From assembly GCA_949286705.1 (NCBI GenBank), contig CASEDF010000005.1, positions 1-64,000 on the forward strand: DNA of 64,000 nucleotides, read 5' to 3'. The position numbers and the translations under genes were made by a program. Source of the DNA: an uncultured bacterium. Its GTDB lineage: Bacteria > Cyanobacteriota > Vampirovibrionia > Gastranaerophilales > Gastranaerophilaceae. Under the pieces are notes generated by a model, which did not search any database, had not been told where the DNA came from, and saw only the letters and a program-made list of their open reading frames with translations. How positions within the stretch are numbered: the first letter of the stretch is position 1; every line of letters begins with the position of its first letter. Shown here one piece after another: positions 26,933 through 36,120 of this stretch.

Positions 26933-27541
26933 TCAATTTGTTAAGGTGTGTGTTATATAGGCAGGTGCAGTAAGGATAATTAAGCCGTCTTCGCCGGCAT
27001 TCACTTTTGTATGTTCTCCCATTAAGCGTTTACCGCCCGGTCTTATTTGCAGCGTAGGTCCTCTGTGGGACCAAAAGCGTCCTTGAAATTTTTGCTGGTA
27101 ATGCGGAACTTTTACATATTCGGCGGGGGCGGAAAGACCTCCTCCTATAAGGTTGTCGTTTGATGTATAGATGTAACCTTTGATAGGAATTTCAAATGTG
27201 TCGGAAAGAAGCATTTTGTTAATACGTATTTTCATTGATGCGTGAGTACCTATAACAGGTTCGTGAATTTCTTCAACATATCCGAAAAATTCAGTGCCTT
27301 TGGGAATAATATTTGTTTCATGCAAAAATAAGTCGTTAGATGCTATAAATTTTACTTTATAACCTTCCGGACAATATTCGGTAGATATATCTTGAGTGTT
27401 AATAATAGGAATAAATGTCCCGGCAGGAAGCTCTATACCGTCATAATCTCTCATTGGCAATTGGATGTTATCAAATTCTTCCGCTGTCGAAAATGATACC
27501 AGTCCAAAAATTATAAATATTACCGAAAGAATTTTTTTCAT
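26933..27541 (-). CDS. Exported hypothetical protein
   Basis: A 202-residue protein with a signal peptide (MKKILSVIFIIFGLVSFSTA). It is beta-rich, with IIPKGTEFFGYVEEIHEPVI similar to a part of the gene downstream, and IPIINTQDIST near residue 45. Function unknown; likely periplasmic. First gene on the minus strand before the TonB operon, 46 bases from the next. Confidence 0.75.
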   Translation of the reverse strand: MKKILSVIFIIFGLVSFSTAEEFDNIQLPMRDYDGIELPAGTFIPIINTQDISTEYCPEGYKVKFIASNDLFLHETNIIPKGTEFFGYVEEIHEPVIGTHASMKIRINKMLLSDTFEIPIKGYIYTSNDNLIGGGLSAPAEYVKVPHYQQKFQGRFWSHRGPTLQIRPGGKRLMGEHTKVNAGEDGLIILTAPAYITHTLTN

Positions 27542-27689
27542 AATTGTTATTATAACAGTTTTTTCAAAAATATCAATAAAGTGCGTATAAGATTAAATAT
27601 TACAATTGTAAACATTTTTTTTAAGTACGCAATTATTATTAAAAAAAAAACTTTATATAAGTGTGTATAGTGTTTAAGTGTGTAAAATT

Positions 27690-28244
27690 ATGTCAAATGC
27701 AGTTTCATCATTAATATTCGCATGCAGAAATGTCAATAAAACCGAGAACGGTGAAATCGGCAGAGCACCGGTTGCTGCGGCTCAAAGTATAAATGTACTT
27801 AATCAGGTTTCTAAATATAATAAAGCCATTGCACAAGGTACAGATGCAGCGGTGAGTGTATTTGAAAACTTGGCTCAAAAGAGTAAAGCAGTAGATTATG
27901 CTGTTAAAGGTGTGAAATGGGCGACAAAAAATGTTAACCCGTTGATTTGTGTATCAGGCGGTATTAAGGTTGCTATGTCTGATGATAAAACTTCTGCGGC
28001 AATAAAGGAAGTTGCTGCATTATCTACAATGTTTGCGGGCGAAGCTACTGCTAAAAAGTTATTGCCTAAGCTTATTGAAAAACTTCCTGTTGGAAGCAAA
28101 GCAGGCGCAGTTATAAAAGGATTATTATTTGTCGGCGCGTCTATTGCTTCTTATTCCGTTGGTGAAAAATTCGGTACGGATTTGGCTAAGGAAGTTGGGA
28201 CTAATTGGGCTAAAGAGCCTAAAAAAATCAATCAAATGGCTTAA
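27690..28244 (+). CDS. Hypothetical protein with hydrophobic helices
   Basis: A 184-residue protein starting MSNAVSSLIF; a GTG four codons upstream (27678) is an alternative and neither has a clear ribosome-binding site. Ala-rich helices and two hydrophobic stretches (NPLICVSGGIKVAM, GAVIKGLLFVGASIASYSVG) suggest membrane association. No signal peptide. Family not recognised. Confidence 0.68.
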   Translation: MSNAVSSLIFACRNVNKTENGEIGRAPVAAAQSINVLNQVSKYNKAIAQGTDAAVSVFENLAQKSKAVDYAVKGVKWATKNVNPLICVSGGIKVAMSDDKTSAAIKEVAALSTMFAGEATAKKLLPKLIEKLPVGSKAGAVIKGLLFVGASIASYSVGEKFGTDLAKEVGTNWAKEPKKINQMA

Positions 28245-28278
28245 GCAAACATATTTTTAAATATGTTATAATAATTGT

Positions 28279-29157
28279 ATGAAAAAGATTATTATAGCTT
28301 GTTTTGTTTGTATATTAAATCTTTTTATCCAGAGTCCTTGTTTTGCCATAAAGATAGGGCTTCAAACCGCTGTTAAAGAAATTGGTATAGGGGCAAGTAC
28401 CGAGGCTGTTATTATAGATGCAAATACTAATAAAAGCGTCTGCTCTTTGGATGCAATGAGGGGCTATGAGGTTCGCCCCTACAGAAATAAAATTGCTATT
28501 AAATATAACGGCAAATATTATAAAATTGACAGCGATAATGTCGTTTTGAAAACCGAAAAAGAAGGCTTTGTCAGTGTAAAAAACAAATGGTACCGCGGAA
28601 ACTTGATGATACAGAATAAAGACGGCAGATTGACAGTTATAAATAACGTTAATATAGAAGATTACATAAAAGGGGTAGTCCCTTCAGAAATGCCGTCCGG
28701 ATGGGAGCCGGAAGCTTTAAAAGCTCAGGCAATTGCCGCAAGAAGTTTTGCTCTTGCTAATTTGGGCAAGCGTGCACAATTCGGATATGACCTGAATGAT
28801 ACAACTGAGGATCAAGTGTATGGCGGTGCTGCGGTTGAAACGTATAAAACAAACCAAATTGTTGATGATACAAAAGGTTTGGTACTAACTTATGATTTAA
28901 AAATTATTCCGGCATACTATTCAGCGTCAGCCGGCGGACAAACCATTAATTCATCCGATGTCTGGGGAAGCGAATTGCCTTTCATAAGATCTGTCCCTTC
29001 ATATGACGATAATGTCAAAAAAAACGGGCATGGTGTCGGCATGTCACAGCATGGTGCTAATAATTTGGCAAAACAGGGCTATAATGCATACCAAATTTTA
29101 CAATATTTTTACAAAAATGTTAAGTTTGCCCGTATAAATCCCGAGTATTATCATTAG
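28279..29157 (+). CDS. SpoIID/LytB-domain protein
   Basis: A 292-residue exported protein with signal peptide (cut near residue 23). The SpoIID signature is clear: EDYIKGVVPSEMPSGWEPEA near residue 125, LKAQAIAARSFAL, YYSASAGGQT near 212 and HGVGMSQHGAN near 253. SpoIID is a lytic transglycosylase acting on denuded peptidoglycan; homologues in non-sporulating bacteria, including cyanobacteria, are common and probably act in wall remodelling. TATAAT-like sequence (about 28267) precedes the start. Confidence 0.93.
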   Translation: MKKIIIACFVCILNLFIQSPCFAIKIGLQTAVKEIGIGASTEAVIIDANTNKSVCSLDAMRGYEVRPYRNKIAIKYNGKYYKIDSDNVVLKTEKEGFVSVKNKWYRGNLMIQNKDGRLTVINNVNIEDYIKGVVPSEMPSGWEPEALKAQAIAARSFALANLGKRAQFGYDLNDTTEDQVYGGAAVETYKTNQIVDDTKGLVLTYDLKIIPAYYSASAGGQTINSSDVWGSELPFIRSVPSYDDNVKKNGHGVGMSQHGANNLAKQGYNAYQILQYFYKNVKFARINPEYYH

Positions 29158-29253
29158 AACTTATTTATGACTAAAACCTTTGCACAGTGTGCTTTTGAGG
29201 TGAGCTTGTCGGTGGATATCCACAATATATTTAAAAAATTTTTAAAAAAAGGC

Positions 29254-29281
29254 TTGCCAAAAACAAAAAAAATGCTATAAT
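29254..29281 (+). promoter_or_regulatory. Promoter of the HU gene
   Basis: TTGCCA (29254-29259) and TATAAT (29276-29281), spacer 16 bases. An untranslated leader of about 70 bases follows, with AAGGAGG before the ATG. Confidence 0.75.
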
Positions 29282-29358
29282 AAGTTTTGTCGATATACAA
29301 AAGCATGCGGAAAATGGTTTCTAATTTACCGTAGGCAAAAGGAAGAAGGAGGTTCGTA

Positions 29359-29631
29359 ATGAACAAAGAAGAATTAGTAAAAGAAGTATCAAAAAAAGCA
29401 AAAGTTTCTCAAAAAGCATCTGCTGATGTAATCGCAGCGACTTTAGAAACTATTCAAAAAACTGTTGCTAAAGGCAAAAAAGTTACTTTAGTTGGCTTTG
29501 GTACTTTTGAACCGCGTAAGAGAGCTGCTAGAACTGGTAGAAACCCGCAAACCGGTGCAGTATTGAAAATTGCTGCTAAAACAGTTCCTGCTTTCTCAGC
29601 TGGTAAAAAATTCAAAGAATTAGTAAAATAG
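29359..29631 (+). CDS. hup: HU-family DNA-binding protein
   Basis: A 90-residue nucleoid protein that bends DNA. It shows the HU pattern from MNKEELVKEVSKKA through FGTFEPRKRAARTGRNPQTG (the DNA-binding arm) to KTVPAFSAGKKFKELVK. Strong AAGGAGG site at the start. Single-gene unit with its own promoter and terminator. Confidence 0.97.
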   Translation: MNKEELVKEVSKKAKVSQKASADVIAATLETIQKTVAKGKKVTLVGFGTFEPRKRAARTGRNPQTGAVLKIAAKTVPAFSAGKKFKELVK

Positions 29632-29651
29632 TTTTTTGAAAAATAAGTTGA

Positions 29652-29680
29652 AGAGCCGGTCATTTATGACCGGCTCTATT
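29652..29680 (+). terminator. Terminator of the HU gene
   Basis: AGAGCCGGTCAT / ATGACCGGCTCT hairpin followed by ATTTTG. Confidence 0.92.
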
Positions 29681-29683
29681 TTG

Positions 29684-29712
29684 TTGCCAAAAATTAAAAT
29701 TTTTGATATAAT
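29684..29712 (+). promoter_or_regulatory. Promoter of locus C prepilin
   Basis: TTGCCA (29684-29689) and TATAAT (29707-29712) with a 17-base spacer. Transcription from about 29719 would give a short leader with AAGGAG before the ATG at 29738, upstream of the G9 tract. Confidence 0.78.
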
Positions 29713-29737
29713 AAACCCAAAAATAAGGAGAAAGCCA

Positions 29738-30786
29738 ATGAGAAATACGAAAAAAGAGAAACTCGGGGGGGGGCGACTCCTCCAGGTAGAAATAGCAAGG
29801 TTTTAGGCGGTATTGTTTGGGAAAAGTTACTAAGTTACTATGGCACTAAGGCACTAAGAAGTAACAGCAATGTAAGTCGGCATTACCAAGCCGACAGAAA
29901 AATTTACACCCCTCACTTCACTCACGCTATTCACGTTAAAAAAGCCGCCTTCACGTTAGCCGAGTGTGCTACGCACGTAGACATGTCAGATAACATTCGT
30001 CGTGTCGCGTTTACTTTGGCTGAAGTCCTTATAACCCTTGGTATAATCGGGATTGTGGCTGCGATGACGATACCGACAATTTCACATAACATTCAGCAGG
30101 CAGTATTAAAAAATCAATTCAAGAAATTTTACAGCACTTTCTGGCAGGCAGTAATCGGGATACAAACAAAAGAGGGCAGACCTGTACAGTGTTATTATTG
30201 GGATGGCACAAATCCATATACGGGCAAATGCACCCCGACATGTGATGAAGATGAAAAAAATCAATACGGTAACTGTACTGTATATAGGTGTGCGGAAACA
30301 GGAGAACCCATTCCGACGGATATAAACGGTCTAAGCTCAGAGTGCAGTGATTTTTACGAAGAATTGTTTTTAAGAACATTGAAAACAACAAAAATATGCA
30401 AAGATAAGGCATATGAACAGGGCTGCCTGCCGAAAGACTTTAGAGGTGCGGATGTTGTAAAATCAGAACAAAATCCGGATAAAGAATATGACCCTGCAGG
30501 AATTTTTGCTGATTCCCCTGTGAAAAATAAATATCCTGTATTTGTTTTAGCTGACGGAACATATATTGTATGTTATAGTACTCGTTATTTAGCGGGTTTG
30601 CCTATTTTTGTTGCGGACATAAATGGTGCTAAAGGTCCAAACAAATGGGGTTATGATATATTTACCTTTGGTTTTTCAGGGAATAGAAATGCAGGTATAG
30701 CTTCAATTATCCAACGCCCCTTCAATTATGCAACTGAAAAAGGCGGGAAAACCTTTCAACAGATGTATGAAGAATGTTTTAAATAG
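29738..30786 (+). CDS. Prepilin-like protein with repeat-rich leader, start out of frame (locus C)
   Basis: The prepilin part starts MSDNIRRVA (29983), then FTLAEVLITLGIIGIVAA and a domain with four to six Cys (CYYWDG, CTPTCDEDEKNQYGNC). The ATG at 29738 has a promoter and AAGGAG, but the nine G at 29765-29773 put it out of frame, and translation would stop after about 22 codons. With ten G the frame is open for a 91-codon leader into the pilin, passing a first VKKAAFTLAE box (29950) exactly 20 codons before the true one (30010), as in locus B. An internal start at 29983 would give a good short leader but has no clear ribosome-binding site. Ends 8 bases into rsmD. Confidence 0.82.
29765..29773. 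repeat. G9 homopolymer tract in locus C
   Basis: CTC, nine G, CGACTCCTCC. Same flanks as locus B. Ten G would bring the upstream ATG into the prepilin frame. Confidence 0.95.
29823..29867. repeat. ACTAAG-rich repeat unit, second copy
   Basis: Nearly identical to 18021-18065; both lie at the same distance after the G tract, so the leaders of loci B and C derive from a common ancestor or by copying. Confidence 0.85.
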
Positions 30787-31297
30787 TCGATAAAAACGTT
30801 ACAAATTTATCGCTGTATTTTTTCTGTTTGATGAGTTTATAACCGCAAAAATCAACATCGTCAACATGTTCCAGAATTATTATATCAGAGGCAATATTTT
30901 TTATTGCCTCTAAACTTTTTTCGTAAATCTCTGAAAAGTATGGCGGGTCAATATAGATTACGTCAAATTCGCGGTCAAATTTAGAGCAGATTTTTAAGCT
31001 GTCACCAACAAATAATTCAGGTGCATTATCAAATTTTTTAAAATTATTTTTAATGACGGCAGCGGCTTTCGGGTTCTTTTCGATTGCAACGACGGATTCA
31101 AATTCTCTGGAGATTGCTTCCAGCCCCATAATACCGGATCCCGCATACATATCAAGAAAACTTTTGCCTTCAAAATCTATCATTGACTGCAGAGTATTAA
31201 AAACACTCATTCTCACCTTGGACAGCGTCGGACGGGTAATATTTTCATCCGGTGCGGTAATTTTTCGCCCCTTATATTTTCCTGCAGTTATAATCAT
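30779..31297 (-). CDS. rsmD: 16S rRNA (guanine(966)-N2)-methyltransferase
   Basis: A 172-residue SAM-dependent methyltransferase. MIITAGKYKGRKI is the usual RsmD start, so the ATG at 31297 is chosen over an open upstream extension of 41 codons. SAM motif FLDMYAGSGIMGLEA near residue 47 and catalytic YIDPPY near residue 117 are present. Slightly short of E. coli RsmD (198). It converges with the locus C prepilin (8-base overlap) and is divergent from fixC. Confidence 0.93.
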   Translation of the reverse strand: MIITAGKYKGRKITAPDENITRPTLSKVRMSVFNTLQSMIDFEGKSFLDMYAGSGIMGLEAISREFESVVAIEKNPKAAAVIKNNFKKFDNAPELFVGDSLKICSKFDREFDVIYIDPPYFSEIYEKSLEAIKNIASDIIILEHVDDVDFCGYKLIKQKKYSDKFVTFLSTI

Positions 31298-31353
31298 ATT
31301 AACTATTTTACAACGAATAAAATTTAGTGTATAATTAATATCACGGAGAGGAA

Positions 31354-32661
31354 ATGACGGAAAATAAAAAAACAGATGTAATAGTCGTTGGTGCAGGTCC
31401 GGCCGGTATTTCGTGCGCAATTACAATTGCAAGAGCAGGCAAAAAAGTTGTTTTGATTGAGCGCGGAAGTTTTGCGGGCAGTAAAAATGTCTTTGGCGGC
31501 GCGATTTATACACAGCCGACAAAAGAAATTTTTCCGGATTTTGAAACGTCTGCACCGCTTGAAAGGCGTAATGTTGAACATAAATTTGCTATTTTAGGTG
31601 AAGATGACAGCACTGTTGTTTCTTATAAAAATAAAACAGAAACTGCCGGAAGTTATACGGTAATTCGCGCAAAATTTGACCGTTGGATGGCGGAAGAAGC
31701 CAAAAAAGCAGGGGTTTATCTTGTTGAAAAGACCGTTGTAAAAGAGCTTTTGACTGAAAATAGCAAGGTCACGGGCGTCAGGACGGAGCTTGAAGATTAT
31801 TGCGCGGATATTGTTATTCTTGCGGACGGTGTCAATTCACTTCTCGCAAAACAGATCGGTTTGCGTGAAGATATTCAGCCAAAAGACGTTGCTCTGAGCG
31901 TGAAAGAGGTTATTAAGCTTGATAAAAACATAATTAACGACAGGTTTAATATATCGGATGACGAGGGGTGTATTTATGAAATTTTCGGCGGTCCGATGCT
32001 CGGGATGTTAGGGCTGGGCTTTATGTATACAAACCGGAATTCAATAACTATCGGTCTGGGGATTACGTTAAGCGAGCTTGTTGAGCGCGGAATACGTCCG
32101 TATGACATGTTGGAAGAATTAAAAAAACATCCGACTATTGCACCTTTGATAAAAGGGGGAGAACTTGAGGAATACTCAGCGCATTTGATTCCGGAAGGCG
32201 GGTATAATAAGGTTCCGAAACTTTTTGCGGATGGTGTTATGATTGCGGGTGACGCGGCGATGCTTGTTAATAATCTTCACTGGGAAGGCACAAACCTTGC
32301 TATGATCAGCGGTAAGCTTGCTGCTGAAACTGCTCTTGAAGCTTTAAATAAAAATGATTTTTCCGCCAAAACTTTGCGGCTTTATGAAGAAAAACTTAAA
32401 AATTCTTTTGTTATGAAGGATTTGAAGACATATAAAGATTTGATGGATATTGCACATAAAAAAAGCGATGCGTTTTTGGATTACTATCTGAGAACTGTTA
32501 ACGGGTTTTTCAAAATGTTTACATCTGTTGACAGTGTTCCGAAACGTCAAAAATATTATAATTTTGTCGGAACTTTCTTTAAAGAACGGAAGTTTATGAA
32601 TATAATCAGCGATATATGGCATGGGATAAGGCTTTTGTGGAGCATTTTAAAATGGTATTAG
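31354..32661 (+). CDS. fixC: FixC-like electron transfer flavoprotein dehydrogenase
   Basis: A 435-residue flavoprotein of the FixC/ETF-quinone oxidoreductase family. FAD-binding DVIVVGAGPAGISCAITIAR near residue 9, the GD motif MIAGDAAMLVN near 297 and WEGTNLAMISGKLAAETA follow the family. It would take electrons from an ETF (FixAB) and pass them to a quinone or, with FixX, help bifurcation. FixX follows with a 10-base overlap. No fixA or fixB gene is in the window. Confidence 0.93.
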   Translation: MTENKKTDVIVVGAGPAGISCAITIARAGKKVVLIERGSFAGSKNVFGGAIYTQPTKEIFPDFETSAPLERRNVEHKFAILGEDDSTVVSYKNKTETAGSYTVIRAKFDRWMAEEAKKAGVYLVEKTVVKELLTENSKVTGVRTELEDYCADIVILADGVNSLLAKQIGLREDIQPKDVALSVKEVIKLDKNIINDRFNISDDEGCIYEIFGGPMLGMLGLGFMYTNRNSITIGLGITLSELVERGIRPYDMLEELKKHPTIAPLIKGGELEEYSAHLIPEGGYNKVPKLFADGVMIAGDAAMLVNNLHWEGTNLAMISGKLAAETALEALNKNDFSAKTLRLYEEKLKNSFVMKDLKTYKDLMDIAHKKSDAFLDYYLRTVNGFFKMFTSVDSVPKRQKYYNFVGTFFKERKFMNIISDIWHGIRLLWSILKWY

Positions 32662-32927
32662 AAGATAAATTGTTTACGGTTAAATATACGCCTGATACGG
32701 TTTCTCATTTGACACCGGATAATGAAATGTGTAAAATTTGTACAAACAGGATTTGTACAAAAATTTGTCCCGCAAATGTTTATGAGTGGGATGAAACACA
32801 CCAAAAACTTATCGTAAATTTTGAAAACTGTCTGGAATGCGGCGCATGCAGAATTGCCTGTGTAAAACAGAGTTTAAAGTGGGAATACCCCAAAGGCACA
32901 AAAGGAGTTACTTTTAAATTAGGATAA
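32652..32927 (+). CDS. fixX: FixX-like ferredoxin
   Basis: A 91-residue ferredoxin starting MVLEDKLFTV inside the end of fixC. Cys motifs CKICTNRICTKICPA and CLECGACRIAC hold one or two iron-sulfur clusters as in FixX. It docks on FixC. The open frame allows a start 12 codons earlier, but the shorter one fits the family and the stop/start overlap. Confidence 0.93.
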   Translation: MVLEDKLFTVKYTPDTVSHLTPDNEMCKICTNRICTKICPANVYEWDETHQKLIVNFENCLECGACRIACVKQSLKWEYPKGTKGVTFKLG

Positions 32928-32942
32928 AAAGGAGACGGAAAG

Positions 32943-33317
32943 ATGAAAGAAGAGTATAGTAATCATCAAAGACGCTGGTATGACAAGGATCCCGTATTGT
33001 CGCAGGCAGTAAGTACGCTTGAGCATAGCGATGATCAAACTCAAATCAGAATCGCTTTGAATTTGATTAAAATTATCATTGAACACAACATTGAAGATGA
33101 AAAGTTTGAAGCTGTTGAGGATATTATTAATGCTGTCGGGTCAGGTTTGGACGACAACAGAAAAGGTCGCTGGTACGATATAGATACCACACTCAGAACA
33201 GCCATGAATATGCTTCAGAATTGTCCTGAAGCAACTCAACATGTTATTGCAAAAGAAATGGCAAAAATGGTTGTTGATAAGATTAAAACTGACGATTCTG
33301 ACGAGGGTGAAGAATAG
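32943..33317 (+). CDS. Small acidic protein with RWYD internal repeat
   Basis: A 124-residue helical protein. Two similar halves: RRWYDKDPVLSQAVSTLE (near 10-27) and GRWYDIDTTLRTAMNMLQ (near 79-96), an internal duplication. AAGGAGACGG precedes the ATG, 15 bases after fixX, so it is probably in the fixCX operon. Function unknown. Confidence 0.85.
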   Translation: MKEEYSNHQRRWYDKDPVLSQAVSTLEHSDDQTQIRIALNLIKIIIEHNIEDEKFEAVEDIINAVGSGLDDNRKGRWYDIDTTLRTAMNMLQNCPEATQHVIAKEMAKMVVDKIKTDDSDEGEE

Positions 33318-33320
33318 TAT

Positions 33321-33884
33321 TTATAAGCCGACTGTTCTGAATATCATATAGTATCTGTGAGTACCCCAGTATACAACAAGCGACAGGAAGTTGTTATCCA
33401 GATCGGTTGCTTCAAGGTAAGTTTGCGGTGCGGGTTTTCTTTTGGAATTTTGAAAATGTTTTCCGACAAAATCCAGAAAGTTTATATGCACTTTTTGTGA
33501 CCATGTTAATTGCGGTTTTGGAAGGTTTTCGTCATAGAAAAATTCCGGCGTTATATCCCTTTCATACACGGGGATTATGTATTTGATTTTGCCCTGAACT
33601 TTAAACAGCATATACCATTTGCCTTCGTGTTCTCTCGGAGTCAGAAGGTAGTAGCCCGGTTCTATGGTGATTGTTTTGAAAAATAATGGACCTGTGAGGC
33701 GGAATAAAGGATAAGGCGACCATGAAGTGTCTTTCATGTCGTAATATTCTCCGGGGTCAATATTGTGAACGTATTTGTGTTCCGGAACGGGTAAATCTCT
33801 GTAGATTTGTTCGTAATCCACCTCTTTTGCCGCTGCACACAAAGCAAACATCATTAAAAATAAGGTTACAAGAATTTTTCTCAT
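33321..33884 (-). CDS. Exported hypothetical protein
   Basis: A 187-residue protein with signal peptide (MRKILVTLFLMMFALCAAA). Rich in Tyr, Pro and Phe; probably beta-rich and periplasmic. The gene converges with the one at 32943 with only 3 bases between. Family not recognised. Confidence 0.75.
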   Translation of the reverse strand: MRKILVTLFLMMFALCAAAKEVDYEQIYRDLPVPEHKYVHNIDPGEYYDMKDTSWSPYPLFRLTGPLFFKTITIEPGYYLLTPREHEGKWYMLFKVQGKIKYIIPVYERDITPEFFYDENLPKPQLTWSQKVHINFLDFVGKHFQNSKRKPAPQTYLEATDLDNNFLSLVVYWGTHRYYMIFRTVGL

Positions 33885-33939
33885 AACCTTATTTTAATAA
33901 ATTTTTCTCTAAAATCAATCAGCTAAAAAACGTAAAAGT

Positions 33940-34239
33940 TTAGCCGTATATAACAATATAATCTTTTTCAATTTCTTTTTGAAAAGATTCGGGTAATTGT
34001 TTTAATTCATGAATATCAACAATGAACGGTATATTACTTTCGTTGATAAGGGCTTTTAAATCATAAATATTTTTATCGTCTCCGTGAAAATCTTTTACTG
34101 CCAAATCCAAATCACTGCCGGAATGAGCTTCATTTTTTATTCTGCTTCCGTAAGCCCAGATTTCTGCGTGAGGGCAATAACTGTCAAAAATATCAGTCAG
34201 CATTTTCAGATATTCAGGTTTTATAAATAATTCAGCCAT
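33940..34239 (-). CDS. mntA: MntA-like nucleotidyltransferase antitoxin
   Basis: A 99-residue minimal nucleotidyltransferase. The signature GSRIKNEAHSGSDLDLAV fits GSx10DxD exactly. In MntA/HepT systems this enzyme adds AMP to a Tyr of the HEPN toxin and silences it. The start lies inside the end of the toxin gene (8-base overlap), a normal arrangement for this pair. Confidence 0.9.
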   Translation of the reverse strand: MAELFIKPEYLKMLTDIFDSYCPHAEIWAYGSRIKNEAHSGSDLDLAVKDFHGDDKNIYDLKALINESNIPFIVDIHELKQLPESFQKEIEKDYIVIYG

Positions 34240-34645
34240 TACTTATAATATCCTTAAGGTGATAGACATCTTTTAAAAATTCGTCCATAAGAGTCAAAGT
34301 TTCTTCCGCAAATGCTTTGCCGTAATCGTGTGCGGTGTTGTTGCGGTTGTCGCGGTATTTCATCCAGCGGATAACTTCATCTTCCGTCAAAAGAGAATGT
34401 TTATTTGCTTCTCTGAATAAATCTTTAAAAGTCAGTGTATCAACGGCTTTTTTGCTCGCAAAAAAAGGTGTAAGACGTTTTTTCAAAAGTTTTCCGCTTT
34501 GTTCAAGCGTAATCTCAAAACTTTTTACCAGAGAATTGCGGTACATTTCATAATCAATTGTTCCTTCCGGTACTGTTTTAATCAATTGATATGATTTTTC
34601 AAGCGTTTCAATACATTTTTCAAGATATTCAGTATTAATAGTCAT
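34232..34645 (-). CDS. hepT: HepT-like HEPN toxin (HI0074 family)
   Basis: A 137-residue helical protein of the nucleotidyltransferase-substrate-binding (HI0074) family, a HEPN RNase toxin. The RNase motif Rx4HxY is seen as RNNTAHDY near residue 104. The Tyr is the usual AMPylation target. Upstream partner of MntA. Role: RNA cleavage under stress or phage attack, inferred from studied HepT proteins. Confidence 0.88.
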   Translation of the reverse strand: MTINTEYLEKCIETLEKSYQLIKTVPEGTIDYEMYRNSLVKSFEITLEQSGKLLKKRLTPFFASKKAVDTLTFKDLFREANKHSLLTEDEVIRWMKYRDNRNNTAHDYGKAFAEETLTLMDEFLKDVYHLKDIISNG

Positions 34646-34656
34646 TAAATACCCCG

Positions 34657-36120
34657 TTATATATTAGCTAATTTTGTATAGTAATCGTTTGCACGTTCAA
34701 ATTTGTGCGCTGCATTGAACAATTTAGCTTCCTGCAATTGCGGTGCAAGGATTTGCAAGCCTATCGGCATACCGTCTCTGTCAAATCCTGCAGGAACGCT
34801 CAATCCCGGAATACCTGCAAGGTTTGCGCTGATTGTTGCAATATCTGTCAAATACATTGCTAACGGATCATTTGATTTTGCACCGAGTTCAAATGCAGTG
34901 TTCGGGCATGTCGGTGAAATTAACACATCAGCTTTTTTGAACGCTTCTACAAAATCTTGCGTTACCAATGCTCTCATCTGCTGGGCTTTTTTATAATAAG
35001 CATCATAGTAGCCGGAGCTTAGAGCATAAGTTCCGAGCATTATACGGCGTTTGACTTCCGGGCCAAAACCTTCCGCACGGGTTTTGGTGTACATTTCAAG
35101 AAGATTTTTAGCATCAGGTGTTCTGTAACCGTATCTTACACCGTCAAAACGTGCAAGGTTTGATGAGCATTCAGCTGTTGCAAGAATATAGTAAATTCCG
35201 ATTGAATGTTTCAAATTCGGCAGAGAAATTTCAACAATTTCGGCGCCGAGTTTTTTGTAGCATTCAATTGCATTTTCAACGGCTTTCTGGACATCTTCCG
35301 ACAATCCTTCCGACATTAATTCTTTTATAACACCGACTCTTAAGCCTTTTATATCATTATTCAGGCTTGAGGCGTAGTGTTCTACCGGAAGATTCAATGA
35401 TGTAGAATCTTTAGGGTCGTGACCTGAGATAACTTCTAAAAGATTTGCTGCATCTTCAACCGTTCTTGCAAAAGGTCCGATCTGATCAAGTGATGATGCA
35501 AATGCTATTAGTCCGTATCTTGAAACACGTCCGTAGGTCGGCTTCATACCTACAATTCCGCAGAATGATGCCGGTAATCTTATTGATCCGCCCGTATCGG
35601 AACCCAGTGACAGAGTAACTTCGCATGATGCAACACTTGCTGCTGAACCGCCCGAGGAGCCTCCTGGAACTTTGTTTAAATCCCACGGGTTATGAACTTT
35701 TTTGAATGCGGAGTTTTCGTTTGAAGAACCCATTGCAAATTCGTCTAAGTTAGCTTTTCCCAAAATAGGAACGAGATTATCAAGTAATTTTTGTGAAATA
35801 GTTGCGTTGAAAGGTGACACAAAATTTTCTAAAATTTTGCTTGAAGCGGTTGTTCTTGAACCTACCAGATTCATGTTATCTTTTAGTGCAAGCGGAATAC
35901 CTGCAAGAAGCGGTAATTCTTCACCGCGCGCAATTTTTTCGTCAACTTTTTTAGCTGTCTCAAGCGCTGTTTCTTCGGTTAAAGAATTAAAAGCACCTAA
36001 TTTTTCGTCAATATCTTTTATTCTTTCCAATGCCGCTTTTGTAAGCTCAACAGCGGAAACTTCTTTATTTCTCAAGGCTTCAGATTGCTCTTTTGCCGTT
36101 TTTCTTAAAAGCTCGTTCAT
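34657..36120 (-). CDS. gatA: Glutamyl-tRNA(Gln) amidotransferase subunit A
   Basis: A 487-residue amidase-signature enzyme that releases ammonia from glutamine for conversion of Glu-tRNA(Gln) to Gln-tRNA(Gln). Catalytic triad Lys in PLALKDNMNL (near 78), cis-Ser in GGSSGGSAA (near 154) and nucleophile Ser in GSDTGGSIRLPA (near 178). Full length. gatB and gatC are not adjacent. The gene ends 11 bases before hepT, so the toxin operon may read from here. Confidence 0.97.
   Translation of the reverse strand: MNELLRKTAKEQSEALRNKEVSAVELTKAALERIKDIDEKLGAFNSLTEETALETAKKVDEKIARGEELPLLAGIPLALKDNMNLVGSRTTASSKILENFVSPFNATISQKLLDNLVPILGKANLDEFAMGSSNENSAFKKVHNPWDLNKVPGGSSGGSAASVASCEVTLSLGSDTGGSIRLPASFCGIVGMKPTYGRVSRYGLIAFASSLDQIGPFARTVEDAANLLEVISGHDPKDSTSLNLPVEHYASSLNNDIKGLRVGVIKELMSEGLSEDVQKAVENAIECYKKLGAEIVEISLPNLKHSIGIYYILATAECSSNLARFDGVRYGYRTPDAKNLLEMYTKTRAEGFGPEVKRRIMLGTYALSSGYYDAYYKKAQQMRALVTQDFVEAFKKADVLISPTCPNTAFELGAKSNDPLAMYLTDIATISANLAGIPGLSVPAGFDRDGMPIGLQILAPQLQEAKLFNAAHKFERANDYYTKLANI

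Noticed and set aside
29154-29366. 70-codon frame opposite the HU promoter
   Set aside because: Covers a good promoter and leader on the other strand and has no family features or ribosome-binding site.
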